A model generated the notes under the pieces. That model did no database searches. It was not told where the DNA came from and saw nothing but the letters and a program-made list of their open reading frames with translations. DNA of 64,000 nt, taken from positions 62,001-126,000 of the IMG/VR virus record IMGVR_UViG_3300049324_000002. One strand, written 5' to 3'. Shown one piece after another: positions 1 through 6,839 of the stretch. The position numbers were made by a program, and so were the translations under genes. Numbering within the stretch: the first letter of the stretch is position 1; the number at the start of each line of letters is the position of its first letter. Source of the DNA: a virus.

Positions 1-507
1 ATACTGAGTATGCACGAACTGCTGCACAATACCAGAAGCAGTAAGCACGTTCTTGCCATCATCAGGATTAAAGATATGAACCTTATCATCCGTCACCATA
101 ATATGCTCAGCAACGAACCCCTTAGCAAACTTACTCGTCACACCCCACGAGCGAAGCGGCACGTTCCCGGCCGCGACGGCGACCATCACAGCCTCTTTCA
201 GCGCAGCCTTCACCTGACGACCATCAATGTACAGGCCCTCAGTATCTTTCTTAAACCCAGTGAAGTGCTTAGCCGAACCAACCAGCTTCACAGCCTCCTC
301 AGCAGACACCGCGCGCTCAGCCATCGTCTCAGCAACAGCCCGACGAACAGCATCGTCTTTATCCTCAATCTTGGTACGCAACCAAGACTCCGCGACCTTC
401 TCATCAGTAGGAATACCACCAGCAATCGAATCCACCTGAATCGTGGCCGCGTAACGCCACTTCCAAACCCTATCCTGTGCTGAAGCGAAAACAGAAGTAG
501 CCGACAT
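1..507 (-). CDS. Unknown phage protein, 3' end cut by window edge
   Basis: An open frame of 169 codons runs from ATG at 507 off the left edge. AAGGAG stands 8 nt before the ATG. The visible part is Ala/Val-rich and mostly helical in character, with no recognised motif (it begins MSATSVFASAQ). It lies just downstream of the short pentamer-repeat array, in the same relation that the gene at 18774-19106 has to the long array. Function unknown. Confidence 0.8.
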   Translation of the reverse strand, partial: MSATSVFASAQDRVWKWRYAATIQVDSIAGGIPTDEKVAESWLRTKIEDKDDAVRRAVAETMAERAVSAEEAVKLVGSAKHFTGFKKDTEGLYIDGRQVKAALKEAVMVAVAAGNVPLRSWGVTSKFAKGFVAEHIMVTDDKVHIFNPDDGKNVLTASGIVQQFVHTQY

Positions 508-597
508 CAGATATGCTCCTTGTTATTTGTTGTCGAATCAACCCCGGACAAGCCGAGGCACAGCACCGTCACCATTGACGACAAACCCCTTATACCG

Positions 598-846
598 AGA
601 GATCGATATGAGTTGAATGAACAGACAAGTCGAGATGAATTGAAACGACTCGGCTAGAAAAGTCGGCGTTGAATAGTATCGAGTTGACGGGTGAAGTCGG
701 TAGGGAGGCGACCCGATCAGGAGCGACATGAGTGGTCGATGCGAAGGGAAGCGAATAGAGAAGTCGGTGATGTATAGACTAGCAGCGAAATGACTTGGCT
801 TGTCGAATCGACTTGATCTGATATGAACCGTCTTGAGAAGTCGAAA
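598..846. repeat. Short pentamer-phased GTC/NNNGA array
   Basis: The stretch between the stop of the gene at 847 and the gene starting at 507 is built of GTCGA or GTCGG anchors followed by pentamers whose fourth base is G (gatga, attga, aacga, ctcgg, ctaga). Anchor-to-anchor distances read by eye are 33, 34, 39, 28, 39 and 38 nt, the same step-of-five ladder seen in the long array at 19123-23110. No gene is credible here. Positions 508-597 hold nothing recognisable beyond the downstream ribosome site. Confidence 0.8.
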
Positions 847-1404
847 CTAAGAAGCAACAATAGAAGTACGGCCCTGAATCGAACTGTACATTCTATCAAT
901 ATCCTCTTCAGAGAAGACAGCACCCACCGTCTGCTGGCCAACCCGGGACGCCAGCGCGAGCAAGAACGCCTCCTCCAACAAAGCAGTATGAGCTGAACGT
1001 GAATACCTAGCAGCCGCGAAATTCAAATCATCACGATTCATGTCAAGCAAACGACGCTGAGTATTCTCACCATCAACAGCGTAACGTACGGTCTTCCAAT
1101 GACTAATCGCACTGGAATCCCCGCCCGTAAACTTGCGAGCATCTGCCGCAAACGCAGACCGTGCCGCATTCGACCGAGCCCGCGCTCGAGCGGAGGCAAG
1201 CCGATGCTTAATCTGCTCAGCCAAGAACGTACTAGAATGCTCCAACAGCCAACCAGTAAGCAACTCAGGATCAGTTTTCTTCAACCTACTGACAAGTGTC
1301 CACGAAGCAACAGAAGGAATCAAATCCGACTCAGCATCTAAAAGAATATCGGTAATCATTTTAGACATCTCAGCAGAGTAATTCCTGCCTGGATCTTCAT
1401 CCAC
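847..1404 (-). CDS. Unknown protein, 185 aa
   Basis: Starts at GTG 1404 behind GAGGAGAGC; ends TAG at the edge of the short repeat array. The protein is Ala/Arg/Ser-rich and predicted helical, with an Arg-rich stretch near residues 70-85. The start lies 4 nt below the stop of the neighbouring gene, suggesting co-transcription. No family recognised. Confidence 0.82.
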   Translation of the reverse strand: MDEDPGRNYSAEMSKMITDILLDAESDLIPSVASWTLVSRLKKTDPELLTGWLLEHSSTFLAEQIKHRLASARARARSNAARSAFAADARKFTGGDSSAISHWKTVRYAVDGENTQRRLLDMNRDDLNFAAARYSRSAHTALLEEAFLLALASRVGQQTVGAVFSEEDIDRMYSSIQGRTSIVAS

Positions 1405-1407
1405 CGC

Positions 1408-1674
1408 TCAGCTCTCCTCAACCGGCGCCTGAGAAAACGCAGCGCTCGAATGGCCCGGGAACTTACGATCGTACCAACGCGAATAAACTACCATAAACGG
1501 AACATCAGGTACACACTCATCATCAGCGATACCCTTACCAGGAGTGGCAGCCTTGATGAGAACCTGCACCATCAGCCAGTGCGGAATCAACTTACGAATA
1601 ATAGGCGTAATATCGCGATGATATGTACGATAAAGAAGATATCTAACTCGAGCAACACAAACATGAAGATTCAT
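1408..1674 (-). CDS. Unknown small basic protein, 88 aa
   Basis: ATG at 1674 is preceded by GGGTAGGA, where TAG is the stop of the upstream gene: a stop/ribosome-site fusion that recurs through this genome. The N-terminal half carries several Arg/His residues. No domain recognised. Tightly packed between two unknown genes of one leftward operon. Confidence 0.75.
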   Translation of the reverse strand: MNLHVCVARVRYLLYRTYHRDITPIIRKLIPHWLMVQVLIKAATPGKGIADDECVPDVPFMVVYSRWYDRKFPGHSSAAFSQAPVEES

Positions 1675-1682
1675 GAAGCGTC

Positions 1683-2084
1683 CTACCCGGGAGACGCCTC
1701 CACCGCTAACTGAGCAAACCCCGTCCAGTACAAAGGCTTAGGAATACCATCCTGCTCACAAACCAAATCAAGTAACACACCAAAAGCTGCGTAATAAGTA
1801 GTCTCTAGCTTATGTCCAAGACGCAACAGATTACGTAAATAAGCACACAAATCTAAAGCTTCTTCCATAGCATCGCGTAAAGTATCACGTCCATCGTCCG
1901 GGCACAACAACTGACCGTAACGATCAAACCCAACCTTCTTACGAGCAACAATACGCTCAACAGTAGCCTGATACAAAACACCAGGAATATAACTAGAAGT
2001 ATTACCTAAATCTCGAATCATTAAATCATGTGCACCCTCAACACCAGGACAATAACGAGGCAAGGGCTGTTCTTCATGAGTCAC
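1683..2084 (-). CDS. Unknown protein, 133 aa
   Basis: GTG at 2084 is chosen because an upstream GTG at 2090 would overlap the 3' end of tRNA-Lys(CTT). No Shine-Dalgarno is visible, so the mRNA may begin at the tRNA 3' processing point. The middle is helical with Cys and Leu (DLCAYLRNLLRLGHKLE). Ends GGG-TAG-GA, providing the ribosome site for the next gene. Confidence 0.7.
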   Translation of the reverse strand: MTHEEQPLPRYCPGVEGAHDLMIRDLGNTSSYIPGVLYQATVERIVARKKVGFDRYGQLLCPDDGRDTLRDAMEEALDLCAYLRNLLRLGHKLETTYYAAFGVLLDLVCEQDGIPKPLYWTGFAQLAVEASPG

Positions 2085-2085
2085 G

Positions 2086-2157
2086 TACACCGGGGGAATT
2101 ACGATATCCCGACCCTCGCATTAAGAGTGCGATGCTCTGCCTCTGAGCTACCGGTGC
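2086..2157 (-). tRNA. tRNA-Lys (CTT)
   Basis: Acceptor GCACCGG/CCGGTGT, D-stem GCTC/GAGC, anticodon stem TCGCA/TGCGA with loop CTCTTAA give anticodon CTT. The T-arm is odd: a stem of four good pairs with a T-T fifth position and loop ATCGTAA instead of the usual TTCGANN. No encoded CCA. The same odd T-arm design is seen in tRNA-Lys(TTT) at 23199. Confidence 0.85.
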
Positions 2158-2251
2158 ATAAAGCGGGAGACGGTGCGCATCCGTATTAGGAACCCGACCC
2201 CCGCACAACCATCCTACCGTCACGATGACGGACAACGCTCCAGGGCCACCA

Positions 2252-2552
2252 CTAAGCCTGATTATCAAATCTAAGCACTAACGTAGGAAGCGGGCAAATA
2301 TAAACATGATTAGGGCCAAAATAAACACCAACCCACCAGTCAGCTTTATCCCGATACACTTTCTTCGTGTCCCACGCCTGTGATAACAAGCAAAAAACAT
2401 CTGACAACTTCGTCATTGTATTCCAATCCATCAACACTATTATTATACTCGTCCATGATTGGTAAATCACCATGCTCACTGACAAGTTTATTTAATCTGT
2501 CAATAAGAGCAGATGCTGTCAATGGGTGATAAGACTCAGTCACAGCAATCAA
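2252..2552 (-). CDS. Unknown protein read in two frames (apparent +1 frameshift)
   Basis: Frame one starts at TTG 2552, overlapping the stop of the ATPase gene, and runs to 2346 (68 codons, MIAVTESYHPL...). A second open frame (to 2252) continues from about 2405 with a protein-like sequence (AWDTKKVYRDKADWWVG). The frames join at a run of six T; with five T they would give one protein of about 97 aa. Either a fresh indel, a sequencing error, or recoding. The first part resembles small phage proteins with a SALIDRLNKL helix followed by an acidic turn. Function unknown. Confidence 0.5.
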
Positions 2553-3210
2553 TTTTCTTTACTTGTGTAGCACCAGTAGCATCCAAAGAAAACTTATAGC
2601 GAACATCAGCAAATGCTGTTAGCGTTTCCTGATGAGTTACCATAACAATCTGAATACCAGTCGTATCAACAAGAGTGCGTAAGAACTGCCCCGCAGCCTC
2701 GAGATACTCAGAACTCAGGTGAGCCAACGTCTCGTCTAAAACAAGAATCTCCGGGGCATTCCGGCCCGCGCCTCTTGTCAAGAGAATAAGCACAACTCGC
2801 AACAACAACCCAACAACCGCAGCCAAACCACCGCCACGAGCTGACATCACGTCAGTCTCAAACTCAGAACCATCCGGTAAATGTGTCTTCACCACAAAAT
2901 CAACCTGAGGGATACCGCGCGACATAGACTCCACCAAATGGAAAGTCAGTCGCTCCTCGAAGACTGCAGCCAACCCGGCCGACACCAAAGACTCCACCAT
3001 CGCACGCGCAGCCGCGTCACGATCAGAACCGATCTTCGACAGAATCCCCGACACCCGATCCGCAGCCTCCCGCGCTGAGCGCGCCACAACAGCCGCCTGC
3101 TGCAGCTCCTGGCCCCTCGCGGCCAGCATCCGCATCTCGCCCACCCGAGCATCCAAACGACGGCGCGCAGCCCGCACATCATCCGTCAAAACCTGCAAAT
3201 CAGTGCTCAC
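2536..3210 (-). CDS. C-terminal half of an SMC/RecF/Rad50-type ABC ATPase
   Basis: GTG start at 3210. Residues ~5-70 are an Arg/Ala coiled coil. SARGGG near residue 122 fits the ABC signature, EILVLDET near 152 is Walker B with the catalytic Glu, AHLS is the D-loop and VMVTHQ carries the switch His. There is no Walker A P-loop in this protein or its upstream neighbour, so it represents only the C-terminal lobe. Known full-length relatives act in recombination end processing. The missing half may be encoded elsewhere in the genome. Confidence 0.8.
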   Translation of the reverse strand: MSTDLQVLTDDVRAARRRLDARVGEMRMLAARGQELQQAAVVARSAREAADRVSGILSKIGSDRDAAARAMVESLVSAGLAAVFEERLTFHLVESMSRGIPQVDFVVKTHLPDGSEFETDVMSARGGGLAAVVGLLLRVVLILLTRGAGRNAPEILVLDETLAHLSSEYLEAAGQFLRTLVDTTGIQIVMVTHQETLTAFADVRYKFSLDATGATQVKKIDCCD

Positions 3211-3521
3211 TAGCTCACCAACCTAAACGCAAGAAAATAAATAATAGGGCAAGTATCACCATTAATGGACAACCTCGAGTTGACCGCTAGATCAAGCGGA
3301 GTCCACTCAGGTAGATCAAGAGTACTTGAATGCTCACGCTCACAATACCACGTGGCAACACTAAGCCAAAAATGAGGCATCAAATCGTAAGGTAAAGTGA
3401 AAGCTAGACTAATATTAGGATCTCCAGCCAGCCGGAATCCTTCAATAAACAAAACGTCCGGGTCACCAGCGCCAGTATCGGCGATAATCTCTTCTATATC
3501 CTTCTTCGAAATATCGATCAC
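3210..3521 (-). CDS. Unknown protein, 103 aa
   Basis: GTG at 3521 (VIDISKKDIEEII) is preferred because longer in-frame versions overlap the previous gene deeply. The stop overlaps the GTG of the ATPase half-gene, so the two are probably translationally coupled. Acidic N-terminus, then a Phe/Trp-rich mixed segment. It carries no P-loop, so it is not the missing Walker A half. Confidence 0.65.
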   Translation of the reverse strand: MIDISKKDIEEIIADTGAGDPDVLFIEGFRLAGDPNISLAFTLPYDLMPHFWLSVATWYCEREHSSTLDLPEWTPLDLAVNSRLSINGDTCPIIYFLAFRLVS

Positions 3522-3537
3522 GCCAGTATCATACCGG

Positions 3538-4230
3538 CTACGAGACAGACAGCCTCCGGGCCGTTCGAGCCAGCTCAGACTTCTTGATCTCCCTACGCCA
3601 CTCCGGGTAATGCTCAGCAAACTGCTGCGACACCTTACCCCGCTTCTTCAAAACAATATACCCACCCTTAGCCATAGTGAATGGTGAGTGGCACTCATCA
3701 TTATAGTCCAGCTTACCCTTAGCCTGAGAATCAAACCAGCTCTCATAAACAAAGTTAGAAACAGTCACCTTAGTGGAATCAACGGGAACAGTGTAATAAG
3801 AAGACTCGACCGGGTCACAAACCTCAAGAGCAACCTCAATATCAGAATTACCAGTCTCAGCCCACCGATTACAAGTAGGATCTACGAAAATCTCCAACGC
3901 CTCATGAGAACCAACAGACGCCACAGACAACGGTGCAGTCAGAGCATTACCACCATTCTCCAACACCGGACGCACAAAAATGCGACCATAATAAACACCA
4001 TTATCCTCAGTATGCCAACCAAGGTCACCAGCCTGATCCGCATCATCTAACACACCCAAAACCCATGCGCCAGGAGGAACGTCCTTCTCACTCTTAGCGT
4101 AAGCAACAGCCATAGGAGTCAAACGCCAAGCAGGTGCAGCGTGGTAACGAAGCTGATACGCACACGCGCGAACCATTGTCTGGACGTCAGCATCAGAGAT
4201 GAGCTTCGACTTATTCACGAAGTAGATCAC
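3538..4230 (-). CDS. Unknown protein with HExxE motif, possible metallopeptidase-like
   Basis: 230 aa from GTG 4230; no strong ribosome site. The segment SVGSHEALEIFVDPTCNRW around residue 108 resembles the SHExLExxxDPxxNxW signature seen in phage proteins suspected to be zinc metalloproteases; the second His of a classical HExxH is a Glu here. The C-terminal 40 residues are Lys/Arg-rich. Enzyme activity is inference; alternatively a virion-associated structural protein. Confidence 0.7.
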   Translation of the reverse strand: MIYFVNKSKLISDADVQTMVRACAYQLRYHAAPAWRLTPMAVAYAKSEKDVPPGAWVLGVLDDADQAGDLGWHTEDNGVYYGRIFVRPVLENGGNALTAPLSVASVGSHEALEIFVDPTCNRWAETGNSDIEVALEVCDPVESSYYTVPVDSTKVTVSNFVYESWFDSQAKGKLDYNDECHSPFTMAKGGYIVLKKRGKVSQQFAEHYPEWRREIKKSELARTARRLSVS

Positions 4231-4262
4231 GACATGAGTCTTCGGCCAACAAAAAAGCGTGA

Positions 4263-4336
4263 CCCCCGCACTGGGGGTGAAAGGTAGGGAAGTGCGGGGG
4301 CCACTAACCCAGGAGGAGGGGGATGTCCCCCTGGGT
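4263..4336 (-). terminator. Double hairpin, probable terminator
   Basis: A perfect 10-bp stem (4263-4272 with 4291-4300, CCCCCGCACT/AGTGCGGGGG) is followed by a second G/C-rich hairpin (AGGGGG/CCCCCT at 4317-4332 inside ACCCAG/CTGGGT). They lie directly after the stop of the gene at 4346 in the leftward direction. No clear U-tract. Confidence 0.6.
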
Positions 4337-4345
4337 GGTCACAGC

Positions 4346-4612
4346 CTACAGCCTCTTCTTACGGAAAATAGAAATAGATGCAGTATGCGGAATCACATCT
4401 GACCCGGGCAGGGACCTCAAAACACTAGCAATATTGTCGATATTCCCACCAAAACGAACCAAAACAACAGTAGCAACAATATCAGGCAAATGCGACGCAA
4501 GATGAGATAAAACTCTAGAAACCTGAGGCTTCAGATCATTATCAAGAATCAATTTCTCAGTCTCAGCAGTCGCAATGTCAGGAGTTAGCTCCGACAATAG
4601 CTTAGTAGACAC
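4346..4612 (-). CDS. Unknown helical protein, 88 aa
   Basis: GTG at 4612 follows GAGGGGATGAA. Residues 10-45 look helical; the middle has a hydrophobic stretch (DIVATVVLVRFGG) too short to be a sure membrane segment. Followed by the double hairpin at 4263-4336, so it probably ends a transcription unit. Confidence 0.75.
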   Translation of the reverse strand: MSTKLLSELTPDIATAETEKLILDNDLKPQVSRVLSHLASHLPDIVATVVLVRFGGNIDNIASVLRSLPGSDVIPHTASISIFRKKRL

Positions 4613-4652
4613 TTCATCCCCTCAAACAATGCATGAACACTCTGTCAAGGAG

Positions 4653-4874
4653 TCATACCGGACGGCGGAGGGAACGGCCCTTAGCAGTCGCTTCAAACTC
4701 GCAAGAACTACAAACCAAAAAAGGCCACGTCCAAGCAGTCATCTTATAAGGCATACCAGGAACAGAAAAAACATGGTCAGGAGCACTGATAAAGCCAAGA
4801 GTAATTCTTAAAGAAAACGTATTACAATTAGGGCATTTAGCATCTTGAATAACTTCACCAAGCTTAACAGACAT
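4653..4874 (-). CDS. Small zinc-ribbon protein, 73 aa
   Basis: ATG 4874 with AAGGAG 7 nt upstream. CPNC at residue ~14 and CSSC near residue 55 form a four-Cys zinc-ribbon arrangement; the C-terminus is basic. Directly downstream of tRNA-Arg, so probably processed from the same transcript. Likely nucleic-acid or protein binding; exact role unknown. Confidence 0.8.
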   Translation of the reverse strand: MSVKLGEVIQDAKCPNCNTFSLRITLGFISAPDHVFSVPGMPYKMTAWTWPFLVCSSCEFEATAKGRSLRRPV

Positions 4875-4889
4875 TTCTATAGCTCCTTG

Positions 4890-4962
4890 CGCGCTGGGTA
4901 GGATTCGAACCTACATCCTTCTGATCCGTAATCAGAGGCTCCATCCGTTGAGCTACCAGCGC
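4890..4962 (-). tRNA. tRNA-Arg (ACG)
   Basis: Acceptor GCGCTGG/CCAGCGC, D-stem GCTC/GAGC, anticodon stem TCTGA/TCAGA with loop TTACGGA (anticodon ACG) and canonical T-loop TTCGAAT. No encoded CCA; discriminator G. Use for CGN codons would need A34-to-inosine editing by the host. Confidence 0.95.
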
Positions 4963-5083
4963 AAACACCACAGAGTAACGAAACCCGACCACACTCCGAA
5001 ACTAACAGGCCGGGGGAACACCACCGTCGCGATGACAGCGGAAACGCTAAACCCCGGATCAGCTAGATCAAGAGGGAGTCATC

Positions 5084-5251
5084 ATGCAGGTATCCAGCAT
5101 TTTCGATCTCGGTGTGCGTACCGACCGGGACCATGACCACGATCACGACCATGACCACGACCGTGATCGTGGCCGCCGCCACCACTGGGACCGGCGCTGG
5201 GAGTGGGACGGTCGCGACCACCGCTGGGAGCAGCGCTGGTACTGGAACTAA
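5084..5251 (+). CDS. His/Asp/Arg/Trp-rich micro-protein, 55 aa
   Basis: A + strand frame embedded in leftward tRNA genes. ATG 5084 follows AGAGGGAG. The short N-terminus MQVSSIFDLGVRTDR leads into a DHDHDHDHDHD run, then an Arg/His/Trp-rich tail (HHWDRRWEWDGRD, RWEQRWYWN). No signal peptide or membrane segment. The terminator at 5267-5305 follows by 15 nt, which supports a real monocistronic gene. The alternating His/Asp suggests metal binding; the Trp/Arg tail suggests nucleic-acid or membrane contact. Both are inference. I do not recognise a family. Confidence 0.75.
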   Translation: MQVSSIFDLGVRTDRDHDHDHDHDHDRDRGRRHHWDRRWEWDGRDHRWEQRWYWN

Positions 5252-5266
5252 ACATCCAGAACTAAC

Positions 5267-5305
5267 CGAGGCACCCTGTCTAAACACAAAAGACAGGGTG
5301 CCTCG
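5267..5305 (+). terminator. Strong hairpin terminator after the His/Asp-rich gene
   Basis: A perfect 15-bp stem (5267-5281 with 5291-5305; CGAGGCACCCTGTCT and its complement) with a 9-nt A-rich loop. There is no long U-tract on either strand, so it could work in both directions and also shield the leftward tRNA genes. Confidence 0.85.
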
Positions 5306-5363
5306 CTCTATCACCCGATCTCAACACCACTATCAATAAACACAACCCACCTCCTCACAAACG

Positions 5364-5436
5364 CTGCCCCGTTAGGATTTGAACCTAAAATCTCTCGGGC
5401 CAGAACCGAGTGTGTTGCCAGTTACACTACAGGGCA
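5364..5436 (-). tRNA. tRNA-Gln (CTG)
   Basis: Acceptor TGCCCTG/CGGGGCA, D-stem GTGT/ACAC, anticodon stem CTCGG/CCGAG with loop TTCTGGC (anticodon CTG), T-loop TTCAAAT. All arms are complete. Confidence 0.94.
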
Positions 5437-5440
5437 ATAC

Positions 5441-5716
5441 CTAACCCATATCGAGGGCGCGCAACTCATCAAGAATAGCACGTCGCTCACGATCCAACTT
5501 ACCAGGATCAATAGCAAAGAAACGATAAATCAAATCCTGTGCTGACTCATGAGTAGCAAAATACTCAAAAACATTTGCATCCATACAAATCTTGCCAGTA
5601 TCGTCAAGACGACACAAAACTAAACCATCAGACTGAATCCACTCCAAAAACTCAGACAACGTCGAAACTTCCGAAGAAACAGCATTCAATCTATCACACT
5701 CAGGGTAAGAAGTCAT
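5441..5716 (-). CDS. Unknown acidic protein, 91 aa
   Basis: ATG 5716, overlapping the stop of the upstream gene. Acidic overall with a helical C-terminus (DRERRAILDELRAL). The stop is 4 nt from tRNA-Gln, so mRNA and tRNA probably share a transcript. No family recognised. Confidence 0.78.
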   Translation of the reverse strand: MTSYPECDRLNAVSSEVSTLSEFLEWIQSDGLVLCRLDDTGKICMDANVFEYFATHESAQDLIYRFFAIDPGKLDRERRAILDELRALDMG

Positions 5717-5952
5717 TACTCACCAATCCAAGAAGTCACAATACTATAACTCACAGCAGAGGGGGAAACACTAGGATCCTGCTGAATCCCAGCAACACAC
5801 CAATCAGCAGTAGCATCATTAATAGCACGGCGCAATACCTCACCCGGCCACACAACGTCAGGGTCAGACGTGGGCGAATTCACATCAGGCCAATGCTTAG
5901 CAATCAACTCAAACAAATCGTCTTGAAAATTAGATCTATTAGTTAGATTCAC
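5716..5952 (-). CDS. Unknown protein, 78 aa
   Basis: GTG at 5952 is chosen over an earlier ATG because GAAGGAGGAGCT stands directly before it. Contains DPDVVWPGEVLRRAINDA, a helix-rich middle. Lies 17 nt downstream of tRNA-Trp and is coupled to the next gene by a one-base stop/start overlap. Confidence 0.75.
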   Translation of the reverse strand: MNLTNRSNFQDDLFELIAKHWPDVNSPTSDPDVVWPGEVLRRAINDATADWCVAGIQQDPSVSPSAVSYSIVTSWIGE

Positions 5953-5969
5953 AGCTCCTCCTTCATAAG

Positions 5970-6042
5970 CAGGCCGTGCAAGATTCGAACTCACATCTCG
6001 GAGTTTTGGAGGCTCCTGTTTTACCAGTTAAACTAACGGCCC
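5970..6042 (-). tRNA. tRNA-Trp (CCA)
   Basis: Acceptor GGGCCGT/ACGGCCT with one G-U pair, D-stem GTTT/AAAC, anticodon stem GGAGC/ACTCC (inner C-A mismatch), loop CTCCAAA giving anticodon CCA, T-arm GTGAG-TTCGAAT-CTTGC. Confidence 0.88.
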
Positions 6043-6123
6043 AAAATTAAACGGGTAAGCGTGCGTTGGTTAAACGCACCTCGCCTACAGGGAACCACCC
6101 TGCTTGACTCAGTCTCACCCTCG

Positions 6124-6194
6124 AAGCGGAGACGGGAATCGAACCCGTGTTCGCGGCTTTGCAGGCCGCTACCTAGCCTCTCGGTCACTCCACC
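6124..6194 (-). tRNA. tRNA-Cys (GCA)
   Basis: Acceptor GGTGGAG/CTCCGCT (two G-U pairs), anticodon stem GCGGC/GCCGC with loop CTGCAAA (anticodon GCA), T-arm CGGG-TTCGATT-CCCG. Discriminator U as expected for Cys. Confidence 0.93.
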
Positions 6195-6535
6195 ATGGCG
6201 GAGCAGTCAGGATCGCCATTGGCGAGCCTATGCACAACCCTGACCGCTCCAGATACTCGAACACCAGACTTCACCCAGCTCCCTCTCTGGCAAGAGGATC
6301 AACGGAACAGCCTAATCTTAAGATCAAGCTACGAGCCCCGAAAATCACGCTGGCACTCATGCTCGGTAGCGACCCGAACTAAAAGCGGTTCGAGCAGAGA
6401 CAGGTAGGTGAGTGACTAGCTCACCAATTGTCGTCAGGTAGTCAGCCACCCAACGCCCTCGGCAGAAGGGGTCAATCGCTCCATCGGAGTGATTACCGTA
6501 GCTAAAGAAGCGATCAACAACGACTTCCCATCTCG
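6195..6535 (-). other. Gene-free, structured stretch between tRNAs
   Basis: No credible gene. Three hairpins are visible: 6200-6211 with 6239-6250 (12 pairs in the leftward RNA, one G-U, enclosing GCTCGCCAATGGCGA); GGTGAG/GCTCACC at about 6406-6424; and 6474-6482 with 6486-6494. This may be spacer and processing RNA of the tRNA operon or an unrecognised structured RNA. I tested it for tmRNA signatures and found none. Confidence 0.45.
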
Positions 6536-6610
6536 TTGTCCTGCTGGGAATCGAACCCAGTCCTCGTCTGAAGTAGGAACAAACATCTCCGAGCCCACTA
6601 CAACAGAACT
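6536..6610 (-). tRNA. Degenerate tRNA-like element, CTA-centred 9-nt anticodon loop
   Basis: A perfect T-arm (CTGGG-TTCGATT-CCCAG) and a 6-bp acceptor (GTTCTG/CAGGAC) flank a region of tRNA length. The anticodon stem GTTTG/CAGAC begins at position 27 as in a normal tRNA, but the loop is TTCCTACTT, 9 nt with CTA in the centre. The D-stem is poor (GTAG without a good partner). It could be an amber or frameshift suppressor, or a decaying tRNA. The 139 nt up to tRNA-Glu hold only small hairpins. Confidence 0.5.
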
Positions 6611-6749
6611 ACCGGCCCCTCGCCGGGTGTGCGCCGTACACCACTGGACATTACCTGGGGTACCAAGCCTCTCCCAGTCCTAGGAATAGCATCCCCATAA
6701 GGAGATACCCCCAGACACCGTACTCTGTTAGTGCCTGCCTAGCCCATCG

Positions 6750-6820
6750 AAGCCTCAACGGGAGTCAAACCCGCGCTCTCTGATTGAGAATCAGAAGTTC
6801 TATCATTAAACTATGAGGCC
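6750..6820 (-). tRNA. tRNA-Glu (CTC)
   Basis: Acceptor GGCCTCA/TGAGGCT, D-stem GTTT/GAAC, anticodon stem TCTGA/TCAGA with loop TTCTCAA (anticodon CTC), T-loop TTTGACT. Complete cloverleaf. Confidence 0.92.
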
Positions 6821-6839
6821 ACATTTAATTATCAAATAA

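Noticed and set aside
5063-5339. Larger open frames on both strands across the His/Asp-rich micro-gene
   Set aside because: They are shadows of the repetitive DHDHD codons; only the 5084-5251 frame has a ribosome site and ends before the terminator.
6061-6683. Rightward open frames over the tRNA cluster
   Set aside because: They run through complete tRNA genes on the other strand and have no ribosome sites.
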